Shown here: in pieces, positions 43,209 to 51,247 of the stretch | Numbering within the stretch: position 1 is the first letter of the stretch | Layout of the letters: each line of letters starts with the position of its first letter | Assembly: GCA_910587835.1 (NCBI GenBank) | Contig: CAJUNQ010000063.1 | Span: 1 to 64,000 of the forward strand | DNA from: an uncultured Oscillospiraceae bacterium | GTDB lineage: Bacteria > Bacillota > Clostridia > Oscillospirales > Acutalibacteraceae | Direction: 5' to 3' | DNA: 64,000 nucleotides | The notes under the pieces: generated by a model | Databases searched by the model: none | Told to the model about the DNA's origin: nothing | The model's input: only the letters and a program-made list of their open reading frames with translations | Program-made: the position numbers and the translations under genes

Positions 43209-43742
43209 CTATTCCCCTGGGTTCAGCTTGGCATATATGTAGGTGTCCTTCCACACAGGGGCCCCGGTCTCGTCCTTCCAGAAGTAGACATTCCTTCTCA
43301 GGTGGGCCTCCCGCTGAAAGCCCAAGGCCTCCATCAGCCGCCAAGAGGCCTGGTTGCAGGGGTCGCACTCCCCGTAAATGCGGTGAGCCCCCTGAGAAAA
43401 CGCCCGGCAAATCAGAGCCCGGCAGCCTTCCGCAGCATAGCCCTGCCCCCAATAGCCCCGGTTGAACACATATCCCAGCTCCAACGCTTCAAAATCCCGC
43501 TTGCCCAGGTAGACATTGCCAATCATTTTGTGGGTCTGCTTAAGCTCCACAGCAATCATCTCGTCGGTGCTTATGCGCCACGCCAGATTGTCCCTTGCCT
43601 CCTCAAGAGTCATGGGCTTGTAGGGCTCAAACTCCACCACCCTTTCATCAGACAGGTATTCAAACAGATCCTGCAGATCCCCTGGCTGATACCGCCTCAA
43701 AATCAAACGCTCTGTCTCCGCCAGAACCATTTTGCTTTCCAT
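43209..43742 (-). CDS. RimJ/RimL-type GNAT N-acetyltransferase
   Basis: 177 residues. LAETERLILRRYQPGDLQDLFEYL, ELGYVFNRGYWGQGYAAEGC (acetyl-CoA loop) and NQASWRLMEALGFQREAHLRRN, all standard for this subfamily, which acetylates protein N-termini or small molecules. Start at the ATG behind GGAAGGAGCTCG; the longer frame to 43802 is not supported. Confidence 0.87.
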   Translation of the reverse strand: MESKMVLAETERLILRRYQPGDLQDLFEYLSDERVVEFEPYKPMTLEEARDNLAWRISTDEMIAVELKQTHKMIGNVYLGKRDFEALELGYVFNRGYWGQGYAAEGCRALICRAFSQGAHRIYGECDPCNQASWRLMEALGFQREAHLRRNVYFWKDETGAPVWKDTYIYAKLNPGE

Positions 43743-43827
43743 AACAAACGAGCTCCTTCCTCTATTCGCAGAATGTCTTTCCTTCCAAAAGCCCCCCTGC
43801 ACGAGCAGCCATAGACGTGCTGAATCA

Positions 43828-43924
43828 CCAGGTGTGTCAGGTGTGTCAACAGAATATAGAGGGTAAAAATATTAACCTCGTATATATAAGCCCCTGTTTT
43901 TAGCTGACACACCTGGCACACACC
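43828..43924. promoter_or_regulatory. Array of GGTGTGTCA half-sites around an AT-rich core
   Basis: Two GGTGTGTCA units in tandem (43831-43839, 43840-43848) face TGACACACC (43905-43913) and TGGCACACACC (43914-43924). CCAGGTGTGTCAG and CTGACACACCTGG are perfect 13-bp inverted repeats. The 55 bases between are strikingly AT-rich (TATATATAA, AAAAATATTAA) for this genome. It looks like a two-dimer operator, or a looping site, upstream of the GNAT gene at 43209. Confidence 0.5.
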
Positions 43925-43947
43925 TCTCAAAACCCACCTGGTCAGCA

Positions 43948-44065
43948 GCCACCCCCAAACCGCGACTACCAACCCAGCTTTTCGCACTCAGTAGGGCTGG
44001 CTGTGCCTATGAGTTGGCTCCACCAACTCACCGCCCCGCGAATTGGGTCCAGCGTCACGCTGGGT
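43948..44065 (-). repeat. Gene-end structured repeat, copy 2
   Basis: Inverted copy of 23539-23641: 30 identical bases at 44036-44065 with palindrome CCAGCGTCACGCTGG, then a paired GAGTTGG/CCAACTC hairpin (44011-44029), then CACTCAGTAGGG and ACCCCCAAACCGCGACTACC. It begins with the first base of the trkH stop codon. Confidence 0.7.
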
Positions 44066-45453
44066 TAGCCGATGAGCATGCGGCCTTCGGGGAGGATGGC
44101 GGGAGAGGGCTTGGCGCGCATCCAGATGGAAAGGCCGAAGGACAGGGGCCCCACCCGGCCAATAAACATGGTGACGCACAGAATCAACCGCGAGACAGGC
44201 TCCAACCGGGTGGTCACTCCTGCTGTCAGCCCCGCTGTGCCAAAGGCCGAAGCCGCCTCGTAGAGAACGTCAATAAACCGAATCTCCGGGTTCAGCAGAC
44301 TGAGGGCCGTGGCGTCGGCAAACACCACCGCCAGCCCCAGCAGCACCACGGTCAGGGACTTGTACACCACCCCGGGCGCGAACCGGTGCCGGAGAACCGA
44401 GGCCTCCCCCCGCCCCCGCAGCGTGGAGCTGACCGCCGCCAGCAAAACCACCAGAGTGGTGGTCTTTACCCCCCCTGCCGTGGAGCCGGGACAGCCCCCA
44501 ATAAACATGAGCGCCGCCGAGAGCACCTTGGTAAAGCTGGTCTGCGCTCCAATGTCCACTGAGGCAAAGCCTGCCGTGCGGGTGTTTACCGACTGGAACA
44601 GCGCCGCCACCAGCTTTTCCAATACATTCAGGTGGGACATGGTCTGGTCATACTCCAACAGAAAAAAGCCCAGCGTCCCCAGCCCCACCAGGGCCAGCGT
44701 TGCCCGCAGGCAAATCTGCGAGTGAAAGTTCAGCCGCCCGGCCCCCCGGCGGCGCAAGGGGGCCCGCAGCTTGCACAGATACAGGTCCCGCACCACCACA
44801 AAGCCCAGCCCGCCGGTGACAATCAGCCCGCAAATGGTCAGCGAGACCAGGGGGTCGCCGGCAAAGGCGGTAAGACTGCTGTTCCCCGGCACAAAGCCCA
44901 GAATGTCAAACCCTGCGTTGCAGTAGGCCGAAACCGCCACAAATACCGAGGGCCATACCCCCTGCACCCCATACTGGGGAACCAGCCGGAGCATCAGCAG
45001 GCCTGCGCCCAGGCCCTCACACAAAAAGGTGAAGCCCAGCATCAGCCTTAGCAATGCCGCTGCGTCCGGCATGTCGCTGCCGCTGGCCTCGCCCGTGAGC
45101 ACCATCTCCCGCAGGCCCAGCCGCCGCCGGACCAGCAGGGAAAAGCCAGTGGCAAAGGTGGAAAGGCCCAGTCCCCCCAACTGAATCAGCGCCAGAAGAA
45201 CCCCCTGGCCAAAGGGAGACCAGTGGGCAGTGGTGTCCACCACCGAGAGCCCGGTGACACAGGTGGCCGAGGTGGCGGTGAAAAGAGCGTCTAAAGGGTG
45301 GGTGAGGGTTCCTGCGGCAGAGGAGACCGGCAGCGTCAGCAAGAAGCAGCCAAGCAGAACCAGCAGCAAAAAGCTGGCCGCAATTACCCGCACAGGCGGA
45401 GCGGTTTTTACCCAAGCGGCCAACCGCCGCCTGAGGGCTGACAGGGAAGACAT
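44065..45453 (-). CDS. trkH: TrkH/KtrB-type potassium uptake protein
   Basis: 462 residues. SKT-superfamily cation channel: four P-loop repeats with TSATCVTGLSVV, VSAYCNAGFDI, SVNTRTAGFASV and AASAFGTAGLTAGV carrying the selectivity-filter glycines, and GGCPGSTAGGVKTTT in the third repeat. It normally needs a TrkA/KtrA NAD-binding gate, not present in the window. ATG 45453 preferred over a TTG at 45468. Lies downstream of queT on the same strand. Confidence 0.9.
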   Translation of the reverse strand: MSSLSALRRRLAAWVKTAPPVRVIAASFLLLVLLGCFLLTLPVSSAAGTLTHPLDALFTATSATCVTGLSVVDTTAHWSPFGQGVLLALIQLGGLGLSTFATGFSLLVRRRLGLREMVLTGEASGSDMPDAAALLRLMLGFTFLCEGLGAGLLMLRLVPQYGVQGVWPSVFVAVSAYCNAGFDILGFVPGNSSLTAFAGDPLVSLTICGLIVTGGLGFVVVRDLYLCKLRAPLRRRGAGRLNFHSQICLRATLALVGLGTLGFFLLEYDQTMSHLNVLEKLVAALFQSVNTRTAGFASVDIGAQTSFTKVLSAALMFIGGCPGSTAGGVKTTTLVVLLAAVSSTLRGRGEASVLRHRFAPGVVYKSLTVVLLGLAVVFADATALSLLNPEIRFIDVLYEAASAFGTAGLTAGVTTRLEPVSRLILCVTMFIGRVGPLSFGLSIWMRAKPSPAILPEGRMLIG

Positions 45454-45498
45454 GCAATCACATCCCAAGGGTTTTTTCGTTTATTGTTTATAGAGAAA

Positions 45499-46044
45499 TC
45501 ACAGCTGAGAAGCAGCCAGCATTTTGCGCAGACCGGCCTTTTCCAGCAAAACTACAAGAGGCAGACCCAGCACAAGGCAGACCGCCAGCTCGCCCAGTCC
45601 CACAGTAAGGGCGCTGTAGCCGAAATTGGCCAGCGTGAAGGCAGACCAGGTGAAAGCCCCGTCCCCGTTGAGACAGGAGATCTCCAACCCCACCACAAGG
45701 GCATTGAGAATAACCGGCGGCAGTGGGGCCAGCAGGGGCAAGCCCTTGTACTGAATTTTGGAGACAGCCGCCGTGCCCAGCGCGGCCAGCAGCGTGGCGG
45801 CAGTGCCAAATACCCAGTCTACCATGCCCAAAGGGCTGCCCAGGTTGGCAATCAGACAGCCAACAGCCAGGCCGGGAATGGCAGCGGGAGTAAAAGCGGG
45901 AAGAACGGTGAGGGCCTCTGAAAAGCGGAGCTGCACCGGGCCGTATGCCAGATTAAGCATAGCGGCAGCATAGGTAAGGGCGGCGTACAGCGCGGCAATC
46001 ACAGCGCTGAGCGCCAGAAAACGGACGTTGGTTTTGTTCGACAT
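45499..46044 (-). CDS. queT: QueT-family ECF transporter S component
   Basis: 181 residues, six hydrophobic helices. N-terminal FLALSAVIAALYAALTYAAA with the EcfT-contacting small-residue motif, then YGPVQLRFSEALTVLPAFTPAA, IPGLAVGCLIANLGSPLGMVDWVFG, all characteristic of QueT, the queuosine-precursor substrate-binding subunit. It would share the EcfA1/A2/T module at 17-22 kb. The upstream leader resembles a preQ1-I aptamer, supporting this assignment. Confidence 0.9.
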   Translation of the reverse strand: MSNKTNVRFLALSAVIAALYAALTYAAAMLNLAYGPVQLRFSEALTVLPAFTPAAIPGLAVGCLIANLGSPLGMVDWVFGTAATLLAALGTAAVSKIQYKGLPLLAPLPPVILNALVVGLEISCLNGDGAFTWSAFTLANFGYSALTVGLGELAVCLVLGLPLVVLLEKAGLRKMLAASQL

Positions 46045-46055
46045 GATGGTTCTCT

Positions 46056-46099
46056 CCTTGTAATTAGTTTTGTTTAAGGTCAGGATATTTCGACTGACC
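46056..46099 (-). promoter_or_regulatory. preQ1-I-like riboswitch candidate upstream of queT
   Basis: Read 5' to 3' on the minus strand: a stem GGTCAG/CTGACC closes a 10-nt loop TCGAAATATC, followed by TTAAACAAAACTAA and ACAAGG, the start of the Shine-Dalgarno. The compact preQ1-I aptamer from Thermoanaerobacter has the same layout: a short stem, a 10-nt loop of the form TCGnAnTAnC, and an A-rich tail TTAACAAAAC running into AAGG. The loop and tail bases I recall as contacting preQ1 are kept; the pseudoknot pairs differ. Confidence 0.6.
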
Positions 46100-46144
46100 G
46101 CTGCCGGGGCAAGAGCAGGCAGCTGATAAGCTGGCAGCTTATAT

Positions 46145-46173
46145 AGAATACGACTTTTTGAAAAAAAAAGCAA
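46145..46173 (-). promoter_or_regulatory. Promoter of queT-trkH
   Basis: Minus strand TTGCTT (46173-46168), a 17-base spacer (T-rich) and TATTCT (46150-46145). It overlaps the region just upstream of the divergent tRNA promoter. Confidence 0.6.
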
Positions 46174-46192
46174 GGCCTGGGCAAAGTTTTCC

Positions 46193-46221
46193 TTGCGCCC
46201 CAGGCCAAAAGAGGGTATAAT
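46193..46221 (+). promoter_or_regulatory. tRNA-Leu promoter
   Basis: TTGCGC (46193-46198), a 17-base spacer and TATAAT (46216-46221), 23 bases before the tRNA 5' end. Confidence 0.8.
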
Positions 46222-46244
46222 AGAAAGACACAGCAGAATAATAC

Positions 46245-46327
46245 GCGGGCATGGCGGAATTGGCAGACGCGCCAGATTTAGGTTCTGGTGGGCAACCATG
46301 CAGGTTCGAGTCCTGTTGCCCGCACCA
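46245..46327 (+). tRNA. tRNA-Leu (anticodon TAG)
   Basis: Acceptor GCGGGCA pairs with TGCCCGC, followed by encoded ACCA. The anticodon stem CCAGA/TCTGG holds loop TTTAGGT with anticodon TAG (reads CUA and CUN leucine codons). A long variable arm (class II) and the T-loop GTTCGAG are present. It marks the left side of the island, though no duplicated tRNA 3' end was seen at the other side. Confidence 0.95.
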
Positions 46328-46375
46328 TGTTTGGACGTCACGTTTGATACAAAAAATATCTGCCGTGACGTAGAG

Positions 46376-46399
46376 AAAACCCCTAGAAATAGGGGTTTT
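46376..46399 (+). terminator. Terminator after tRNA-Leu
   Basis: AAAACCCCTA-GAAA-TAGGGGTTTT, a perfect 10-bp stem with a GAAA tetraloop, then CTTCTGTTTT. An ACGTCACG/CGTGACGT inverted repeat precedes it (46335-46371). Confidence 0.92.
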
Positions 46400-46422
46400 C
46401 TTCTGTTTTGGAGTCAATTTAA

Positions 46423-46468
46423 GGTGCTGGAGCAAGCTAAATGGAGGCTTGTTCCAGCGCCTTTTGTT
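46423..46468. terminator. Long bidirectional terminator at the island edge
   Basis: GGTGCTGGAGCAAGC (46423-46437) pairs with GCTTGTTCCAGCGCC (46447-46461) with two G-T/A-C-type mismatches, then TTTTGTTT. It faces the 3' end of the VirB6-like gene. Confidence 0.8.
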
Positions 46469-46540
46469 TATAAGCTACGAGGCAACTTTACACGATTACA
46501 GGCTTTTGCACCCATTTGCACCACGACCAATCATCAGAAC

Positions 46541-48700
46541 TTATTCAGTTCTTTCGCCGCCATTTTGACCCGGTTTACTGCTCCGGGAACCAGGCCGGGT
46601 GCGGTTCGGGCGCTCCGGAGGAAGAATGATCCCGCTATCTGTAAGCCTACCATTACTTATAGTAAATGGTTTTATGCCGCCGGATATTGTTCCATCAGGG
46701 TTTATGGTGAAAATCTCGTCACTAGCTGGTCTTGCCGGTGCAGGCGATAGTGAGGGCACAGAATCCTCATGAGGAACTGGAATACTCCCCGAGTCAACGT
46801 CGGTTGCTCCATTGATAGGCTGAGAGATGTCAATAGTTGGCTGGCCTGCTGCCGCCAAAATGTGGTTAAGTGCAGCAGCTTTCTCTGTGTTTGTTACATG
46901 TCCGCCAGATAGCGCATCGTGTGCCATGGACACAAGCTGAGCCTGCTCAGCAGAACTCATAGTGTTCTGTTCGATACTCTCTGCCATACGGTTGAGCGCA
47001 CCGGCGTTCGTACCGCCAATAGTCTGGGCGGAGTTACCCTTGATGACCATACTCTGCAACTGTTCCGCAACCTTTGGCTTCATATGGATATTAGCGTTAC
47101 CCAATGCATCTCCGGCTGTAGCAACAATCTGACTGCGCTGCATGGCAGAATGCTCACTCAAAGTAACACCATTTTTCTCCAGCGCCGCCATGCCATCCAA
47201 CGTATTGCTGATGCCTTGCAGAGCTCCTTCATCCGCTTCAGGTAGGGTCTGCGCCGTATAACTCGTCATACCAGCCTGTTCATAGTAATTGGAACGAGCC
47301 GTACCGTTTTGATCGGAGATCCCGTACTGCATACCATCGCTGGACTGGCCAAACGCCTTGCCGAAGTCCTTATTGGTAAAGTCGTTGATCATGGCGAATG
47401 TACCGCGGTTAGTCTTCTTGTACTGTCCGCCATATGTAGACGAGAGATGTCGGGCTGCTTGACTGAGGGCGGAATCCTGTGTTTTGGCAGCGGCGCTGGA
47501 GTAAAAGTCGCGGTGATTGTTCAGTACCCGGTTCATCTGGCTCTGGACTTGGCCACGGCCTTCATCTGTCTCGCTTAGAATATCCTGCAAGGCACGGACA
47601 TTCACCAAGGCATTGCGGTCGGTGGGGTTAGCGTGGAGTTGCTCAAGGGCTCTGCCATATTCTGCGCCCACTACGGCAGCATTACCAGTGTTCATGCTGG
47701 ACTCGTAGACACTACGGCGAGCCTTTGTATCATCAGCCAGCTGAGTGTTGGTTGCGTTTGCTTGTGCTGCCTCATAAGCTGGCGTACCCGGGGCCAGTAA
47801 CTCTTGTCCACCACCCGCACGGATATCTTCTGATGCGGCGCGATTATAGGCGGCGGTGTGAAGAAAAAGCCTGCGTGCTGCACCGGGACGTAGCTCTTTT
47901 CCTTTTGCGCGCCTTGAATTCTGTTTTCTTTGTAGTTTCTGCGTAGCCTTTAGGTCATAACCCATCTGCCTCTGCCGCTGGAAATTCCTACCCCATTCAG
48001 AGCCACGAATGCCACGAGTAATACCACCGCCAAGATTCTTCCCGAACTGGGTTACTTTAGCTCCCAGGTTGCCTACAGCAGACATGGAGTTCCTCAAGAT
48101 TGAGGGAATGAGGAAAAACGGTACGACTGACAGCAACATGGCTACAATTGTGAAGAACGCTCCCACATCGCCCTCGTGTCCTACTAATAGCAGGAGCGTG
48201 GACGCAAAATGACCGCCACCCATCAAGAGGCCACAGATTGGATAGACTAACAGCAAGCCTACGAATATTTTGCGCCATTTGTCGAAAATCGGCTTCGTGT
48301 TCGGTAGCGCATAGCACACGATGGCGACGGGGGCCAGCGCAACAAGGACAATGACGCCTGCCTGCCTCACGCCAAGTAAAAGCAGGAAGAAGAAAATGCT
48401 GATGAGGCACCCGATAACGGCTAAAATGATTGGGAACAGCCACAACTCCCACGGGATCTTTATAGCGAACACGGCAACAATCCCCGCTATTGCCGCTGTT
48501 GATGAAGCCGCACCGACTACGCCGCTAAACACGTCCATAAAGTTGAACGGGACACCTCTCACCCCATCTACCTCCACTGCATTAGCGGCGGTCTGCGCAA
48601 AGCTGTCAAACAGGTTTCGCACGCTATATCCAATTATGTTGGATAAATCTACTGCCAGCTGGCATAGAAGAAACGAGACGTTGACTAATACTACTACCAT
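46541..48700 (-). CDS. VirB6/TrbL-like type IV secretion protein, 5'-truncated
   Basis: The first ATG gives 719 residues; the same frame is open upstream (TELTGIGISNYNVKKILPRL) with no credible start before it runs into the recombinase-side SHOCT ORF, so the natural N-terminus is missing. Helices cluster in the first 220 residues (WLFPIILAVIGCLISIFFFLLLLGV, GLLLVYPICGLLMGGG, VVPFFLIPSILRNSM). The rest is a long Ala/Gln/Ser-rich cytoplasmic tail. This fits the polytopic channel subunit of a conjugative T4SS. Probably non-functional. Confidence 0.65.
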   Translation of the reverse strand: MVVVLVNVSFLLCQLAVDLSNIIGYSVRNLFDSFAQTAANAVEVDGVRGVPFNFMDVFSGVVGAASSTAAIAGIVAVFAIKIPWELWLFPIILAVIGCLISIFFFLLLLGVRQAGVIVLVALAPVAIVCYALPNTKPIFDKWRKIFVGLLLVYPICGLLMGGGHFASTLLLLVGHEGDVGAFFTIVAMLLSVVPFFLIPSILRNSMSAVGNLGAKVTQFGKNLGGGITRGIRGSEWGRNFQRQRQMGYDLKATQKLQRKQNSRRAKGKELRPGAARRLFLHTAAYNRAASEDIRAGGGQELLAPGTPAYEAAQANATNTQLADDTKARRSVYESSMNTGNAAVVGAEYGRALEQLHANPTDRNALVNVRALQDILSETDEGRGQVQSQMNRVLNNHRDFYSSAAAKTQDSALSQAARHLSSTYGGQYKKTNRGTFAMINDFTNKDFGKAFGQSSDGMQYGISDQNGTARSNYYEQAGMTSYTAQTLPEADEGALQGISNTLDGMAALEKNGVTLSEHSAMQRSQIVATAGDALGNANIHMKPKVAEQLQSMVIKGNSAQTIGGTNAGALNRMAESIEQNTMSSAEQAQLVSMAHDALSGGHVTNTEKAAALNHILAAAGQPTIDISQPINGATDVDSGSIPVPHEDSVPSLSPAPARPASDEIFTINPDGTISGGIKPFTISNGRLTDSGIILPPERPNRTRPGSRSSKPGQNGGERTE

Positions 48701-48810
48701 AATGAGACGCGGGAGTATTTTCTTTACATTGTAGTTAGATATTCCGATGCCAGTAAGTTCTGTGGGCGGGAATGCTATCTGCTCAGTAAAAATGGGGAGG
48801 GCCTGCCGTA

Positions 48811-48972
48811 ATGGACAAAGCGCAGTTTGAACAGGAAAAGCAGTACGGCGCGGCGCTCGCCATCGCCAGCCGACTGTTGAAAAACGGACTGATCACGCTG
48901 GAGGAACACCAGAAACTTATGCAGGTGTTAGCGCAGGAGCTGCATCCAAAGCAAAGCTACTTTCCACTTTAA
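48811..48972 (+). CDS. SHOCT-like small protein
   Basis: 53 residues with RBS GGGGAGGG upstream. MDKAQFEQEKQYGAALAIAS, then LLKNGLITLEEHQKLMQVL, the short helix-turn pattern (x-G-x-I-T-x-E-E-x) of SHOCT domains. Similar small ORFs accompany serine-recombinase elements in Clostridia. Role unknown. Confidence 0.65.
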   Translation: MDKAQFEQEKQYGAALAIASRLLKNGLITLEEHQKLMQVLAQELHPKQSYFPL

Positions 48973-49017
48973 GCACCACGAGTATTCTGTGCTTATGCTG
49001 CTAAGCCACAGTTTATT

Positions 49018-49036
49018 GGAGGAGCTTTGCTCCTCC
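49018..49036. terminator. Short hairpin
   Basis: GGAGGAGC-TTT-GCTCCTCC, a perfect 8-bp stem, 45 bases after the SHOCT-like ORF. No T tract. The remainder of 48973-49238 shows nothing coding that I can support. Confidence 0.5.
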
Positions 49037-49238
49037 ATCCAAAATACACAGTAACATCAACCAATATGCTCCGGTTTAGGAGCGCCGAATATCAACTATA
49101 ACCAAAGAAAGGAGGCTTTCTGCCGTTTGGCGGTCAACAAATTTGACAGCCGCAATGCGCACTGCGAGAGGCGCATCTGCGGATGCCCTCGAAAAACCAG
49201 CTGACGTATTGCGTCTGTCGGAAAGGAGGACAAGTTCA

Positions 49239-49880
49239 TTGTTTACCAACCACTTCGGCATCGAAATCGAGTTCACAGGCATCACCCGCAACAAAGCCGC
49301 GCGGATCGCCGCAAGCTTCTTGCACGGAACTATCACAGCAAACCACGACCATTATGATTCTTATTCCGTGAGAGCCAGCGACAACCGTGTCTGGAAGTTC
49401 ATGAGCGATGCCAGTATCCTCTGCCAGAAAAAGCAGGGACGAGGGACTGTTTCCGCCACCGGCAAGTACAGCGTGGAGATGGTCAGCCCGGTACTGACGT
49501 ATTATCAGGACATCGGGATTCTGCAAGGCTTGGTGCGGTGTTTGCGTAAGGCGGGAGGGTTTGCAAACTCTTCCTGCGGGATTCATATCCACTTGGATGG
49601 CAGCAACCACACGCCCAGGAGCATCCGCAACTTTGTCAACATCATCGCCAGCAAAAACGATCTGCTTTATAAAGCCCTGCAGATCGAACCGGCGAGGATG
49701 CGGTATTGCAAGAAGATGGACGCTTACCTTGTGGAACAGATGAACCAGCAGAAACCTACAGATTTTAGCCGGATCGAACACATCTGGTACCAGCACTTGG
49801 ACGGCAATGCCGCCTGGCGGTACGGCTCGCGGGAAAATGTACACAGACACATTGGAAATGGAGGTACAGACCATGAATGA
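49239..49880 (+). CDS. Amidoligase enzyme, C-terminally truncated
   Basis: 213 residues from a TTG start with AAAGGAGG nine bases upstream; the ATG-led frame at 49143 lacks an RBS. Conserved features of the COOH-NH2 ligase amidoligase family: FGIEIEFTGITR, VSDASI-like FMSDASI, YSVEMVSPVL, SCGIHIHLDGSNHT, NFVNIIASKNDLLYKAL. Relatives in such elements run about 300 residues and continue past IWYxxxDG with a strand ending in FRLFNGT; here the sequence breaks off and runs into the next gene. Probably inactive. Confidence 0.75.
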   Translation: MFTNHFGIEIEFTGITRNKAARIAASFLHGTITANHDHYDSYSVRASDNRVWKFMSDASILCQKKQGRGTVSATGKYSVEMVSPVLTYYQDIGILQGLVRCLRKAGGFANSSCGIHIHLDGSNHTPRSIRNFVNIIASKNDLLYKALQIEPARMRYCKKMDAYLVEQMNQQKPTDFSRIEHIWYQHLDGNAAWRYGSRENVHRHIGNGGTDHE

Positions 49881-50325
49881 TGGGAAATATTATGTTGCCT
49901 ACGGCTCCAACCTTAATTTGGAGCAGATGAGCAGGCGCTGTCCTACGGCACAGATCGTGGGTACAACTACCCTACATAACTGGAAGTTAATGTTCAGGGG
50001 CGGCAGCTGCAATGCCGTAGCGACTATCGAGCGCGAGATGAGAGGTAAAGTCCCGGTGCTGGTCTGGAAAATCCAGCCGCAGGACGAGCTTTCCCTTGAC
50101 CGCTATGAGGGGTGGCCCCATCTCTACCGCAAGGAGACTCTGCGGCTGACAGTCGGGGGCTGCCGGATTTATGCCATGGCCTACATCATGAATGAGAAAG
50201 GCCATCCTTACGGCGCACCCTCTGACCATTATCTAGACACGATCTGGGTGGGTTACAAAAGCGCAGGCTTTGACACTCGGATTCTGCAAAATGCCGTGAT
50301 GAATTCTAAGGAGGCAGCAAGATGA
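49873..50325 (+). CDS. Gamma-glutamylcyclotransferase (AIG2-like) protein
   Basis: 150 residues. YYVAYGSNLNLEQMSRRCPTA (the YGSNL phosphate/substrate loop), then WKLMFRGG, VPVLVWKIQPQDELSLDRYEGW with the catalytic Glu region and YRKETLRLTVGG. It removes gamma-glutamyl amine groups as 5-oxoproline. Its pairing with an amidoligase suggests formation and reversal of amide bonds on peptides or proteins. Confidence 0.87.
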   Translation: MNDGKYYVAYGSNLNLEQMSRRCPTAQIVGTTTLHNWKLMFRGGSCNAVATIEREMRGKVPVLVWKIQPQDELSLDRYEGWPHLYRKETLRLTVGGCRIYAMAYIMNEKGHPYGAPSDHYLDTIWVGYKSAGFDTRILQNAVMNSKEAAR

Positions 50326-50498
50326 ACACAAGAATAAAGGAACAGATTATGGCAATCCGGGATTCCGGCGAGACAAATATGCTGGACACCCGCACCGTGC
50401 AGTACATTGCAAACCGGGAGGGGTTCTACGAGTTAGTGCTCTTTATTGAAAAACACAGGCAAGAGTACGTGAACTTCATTTTTACTGGAAAAGCATAA
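50322..50498 (+). CDS. DUF5049 small protein
   Basis: 58 residues, ATGA overlap with the previous gene, RBS AAGGAGG. KEQIMAIRDSGETNMLDTRT then GFYELVLFIEKHRQEY is the usual DUF5049 pattern, found after amidoligase and cyclotransferase genes in Firmicutes elements. Confidence 0.78.
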   Translation: MNTRIKEQIMAIRDSGETNMLDTRTVQYIANREGFYELVLFIEKHRQEYVNFIFTGKA

Positions 50499-50565
50499 AA
50501 GACACTTGCTTTTTCTCTCTGTTTGAGTGACTAATAGAGAGTAATCAAAACAAAGGAGTTTTATC

Positions 50566-51222
50566 ATGCGTGAACTGCACTACAACGTAACCGGCGAGCG
50601 CCGCAAAGCGCTGGCGACAGCTATCAGCGAGATTCTTGGTAAAAATGCAGTGTACTTAGGAGCACCCACTTTTTCCTATCAGGTCGGATTCTGCACGATT
50701 AGCAAAGAAGGGACGGTAACATTTTCTACACCGGTTCCAGCTGAAGCTGCCACTCTCCGTGAAAAACTTCAAACGCGTGGCTTTGCAGCAGTTGAGCCAG
50801 TTGACGAACCTGACCAGCTTACAGTAGAAATGCCGCGAGAAGGCTTTTCCGAGGATGCCTACTGCAAACTCCAGATGATTATCCGCAGCAAAGAGAAGCT
50901 TCTCAAAAAGGCAATCGGCACGGATACGTTGGAAATCCAGATGTCATCCGAGAAAATATTCTTCCCTTGGTTTACTCTGCATGGTCAAGCGGGCGAAGCG
51001 GATGCTTATACCCGTTTAGTAGCCGCGCTCTGCGATATGGCTAAGAACATAACAAGGGTAACCGCCAGGGAGCGCGACGTTGAGAATGAAAAGTTTACGT
51101 TCCGCTTGTTCCTGATCCGCCTGGGTTTTGTGGGTGCTGAGTACAAAATGGCCCGCAAAATCCTGCTTCAGAACCTCAGCGGCAACAGCAGCTGGAAAAG
51201 CGGGCATCCGCCAATACGGTAA
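50566..51222 (+). CDS. Element-borne virulence-protein-like protein
   Basis: 218 residues. YNVTGERRKALATAISEILG, YLGAPTFSYQVG, the repeated DQLTVEMPREGFSEDAYCKL, and IFFPWF. The C-terminal NEKFTFRLFLIRLGFVGAEY plus KMARKILLQNLSG resembles the C-terminal segment I recall from full-length amidoligases of such elements. Often annotated as a virulence protein, function unknown. RBS CAAAGGAG. Confidence 0.6.
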   Translation: MRELHYNVTGERRKALATAISEILGKNAVYLGAPTFSYQVGFCTISKEGTVTFSTPVPAEAATLREKLQTRGFAAVEPVDEPDQLTVEMPREGFSEDAYCKLQMIIRSKEKLLKKAIGTDTLEIQMSSEKIFFPWFTLHGQAGEADAYTRLVAALCDMAKNITRVTARERDVENEKFTFRLFLIRLGFVGAEYKMARKILLQNLSGNSSWKSGHPPIR

Positions 51223-51247
51223 ACACAAAATGAAGGGGGTGCACCTT

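Noticed and set aside
46301..46327. Copy of the tRNA-Leu 3' end at the far side of the island as attR
   Set aside because: Looked for GTTCGAGTCC and TTGCCCGC in 56.5-57.6 kb and saw neither; tRNA-targeted tyrosine-integrase insertion is not supported.
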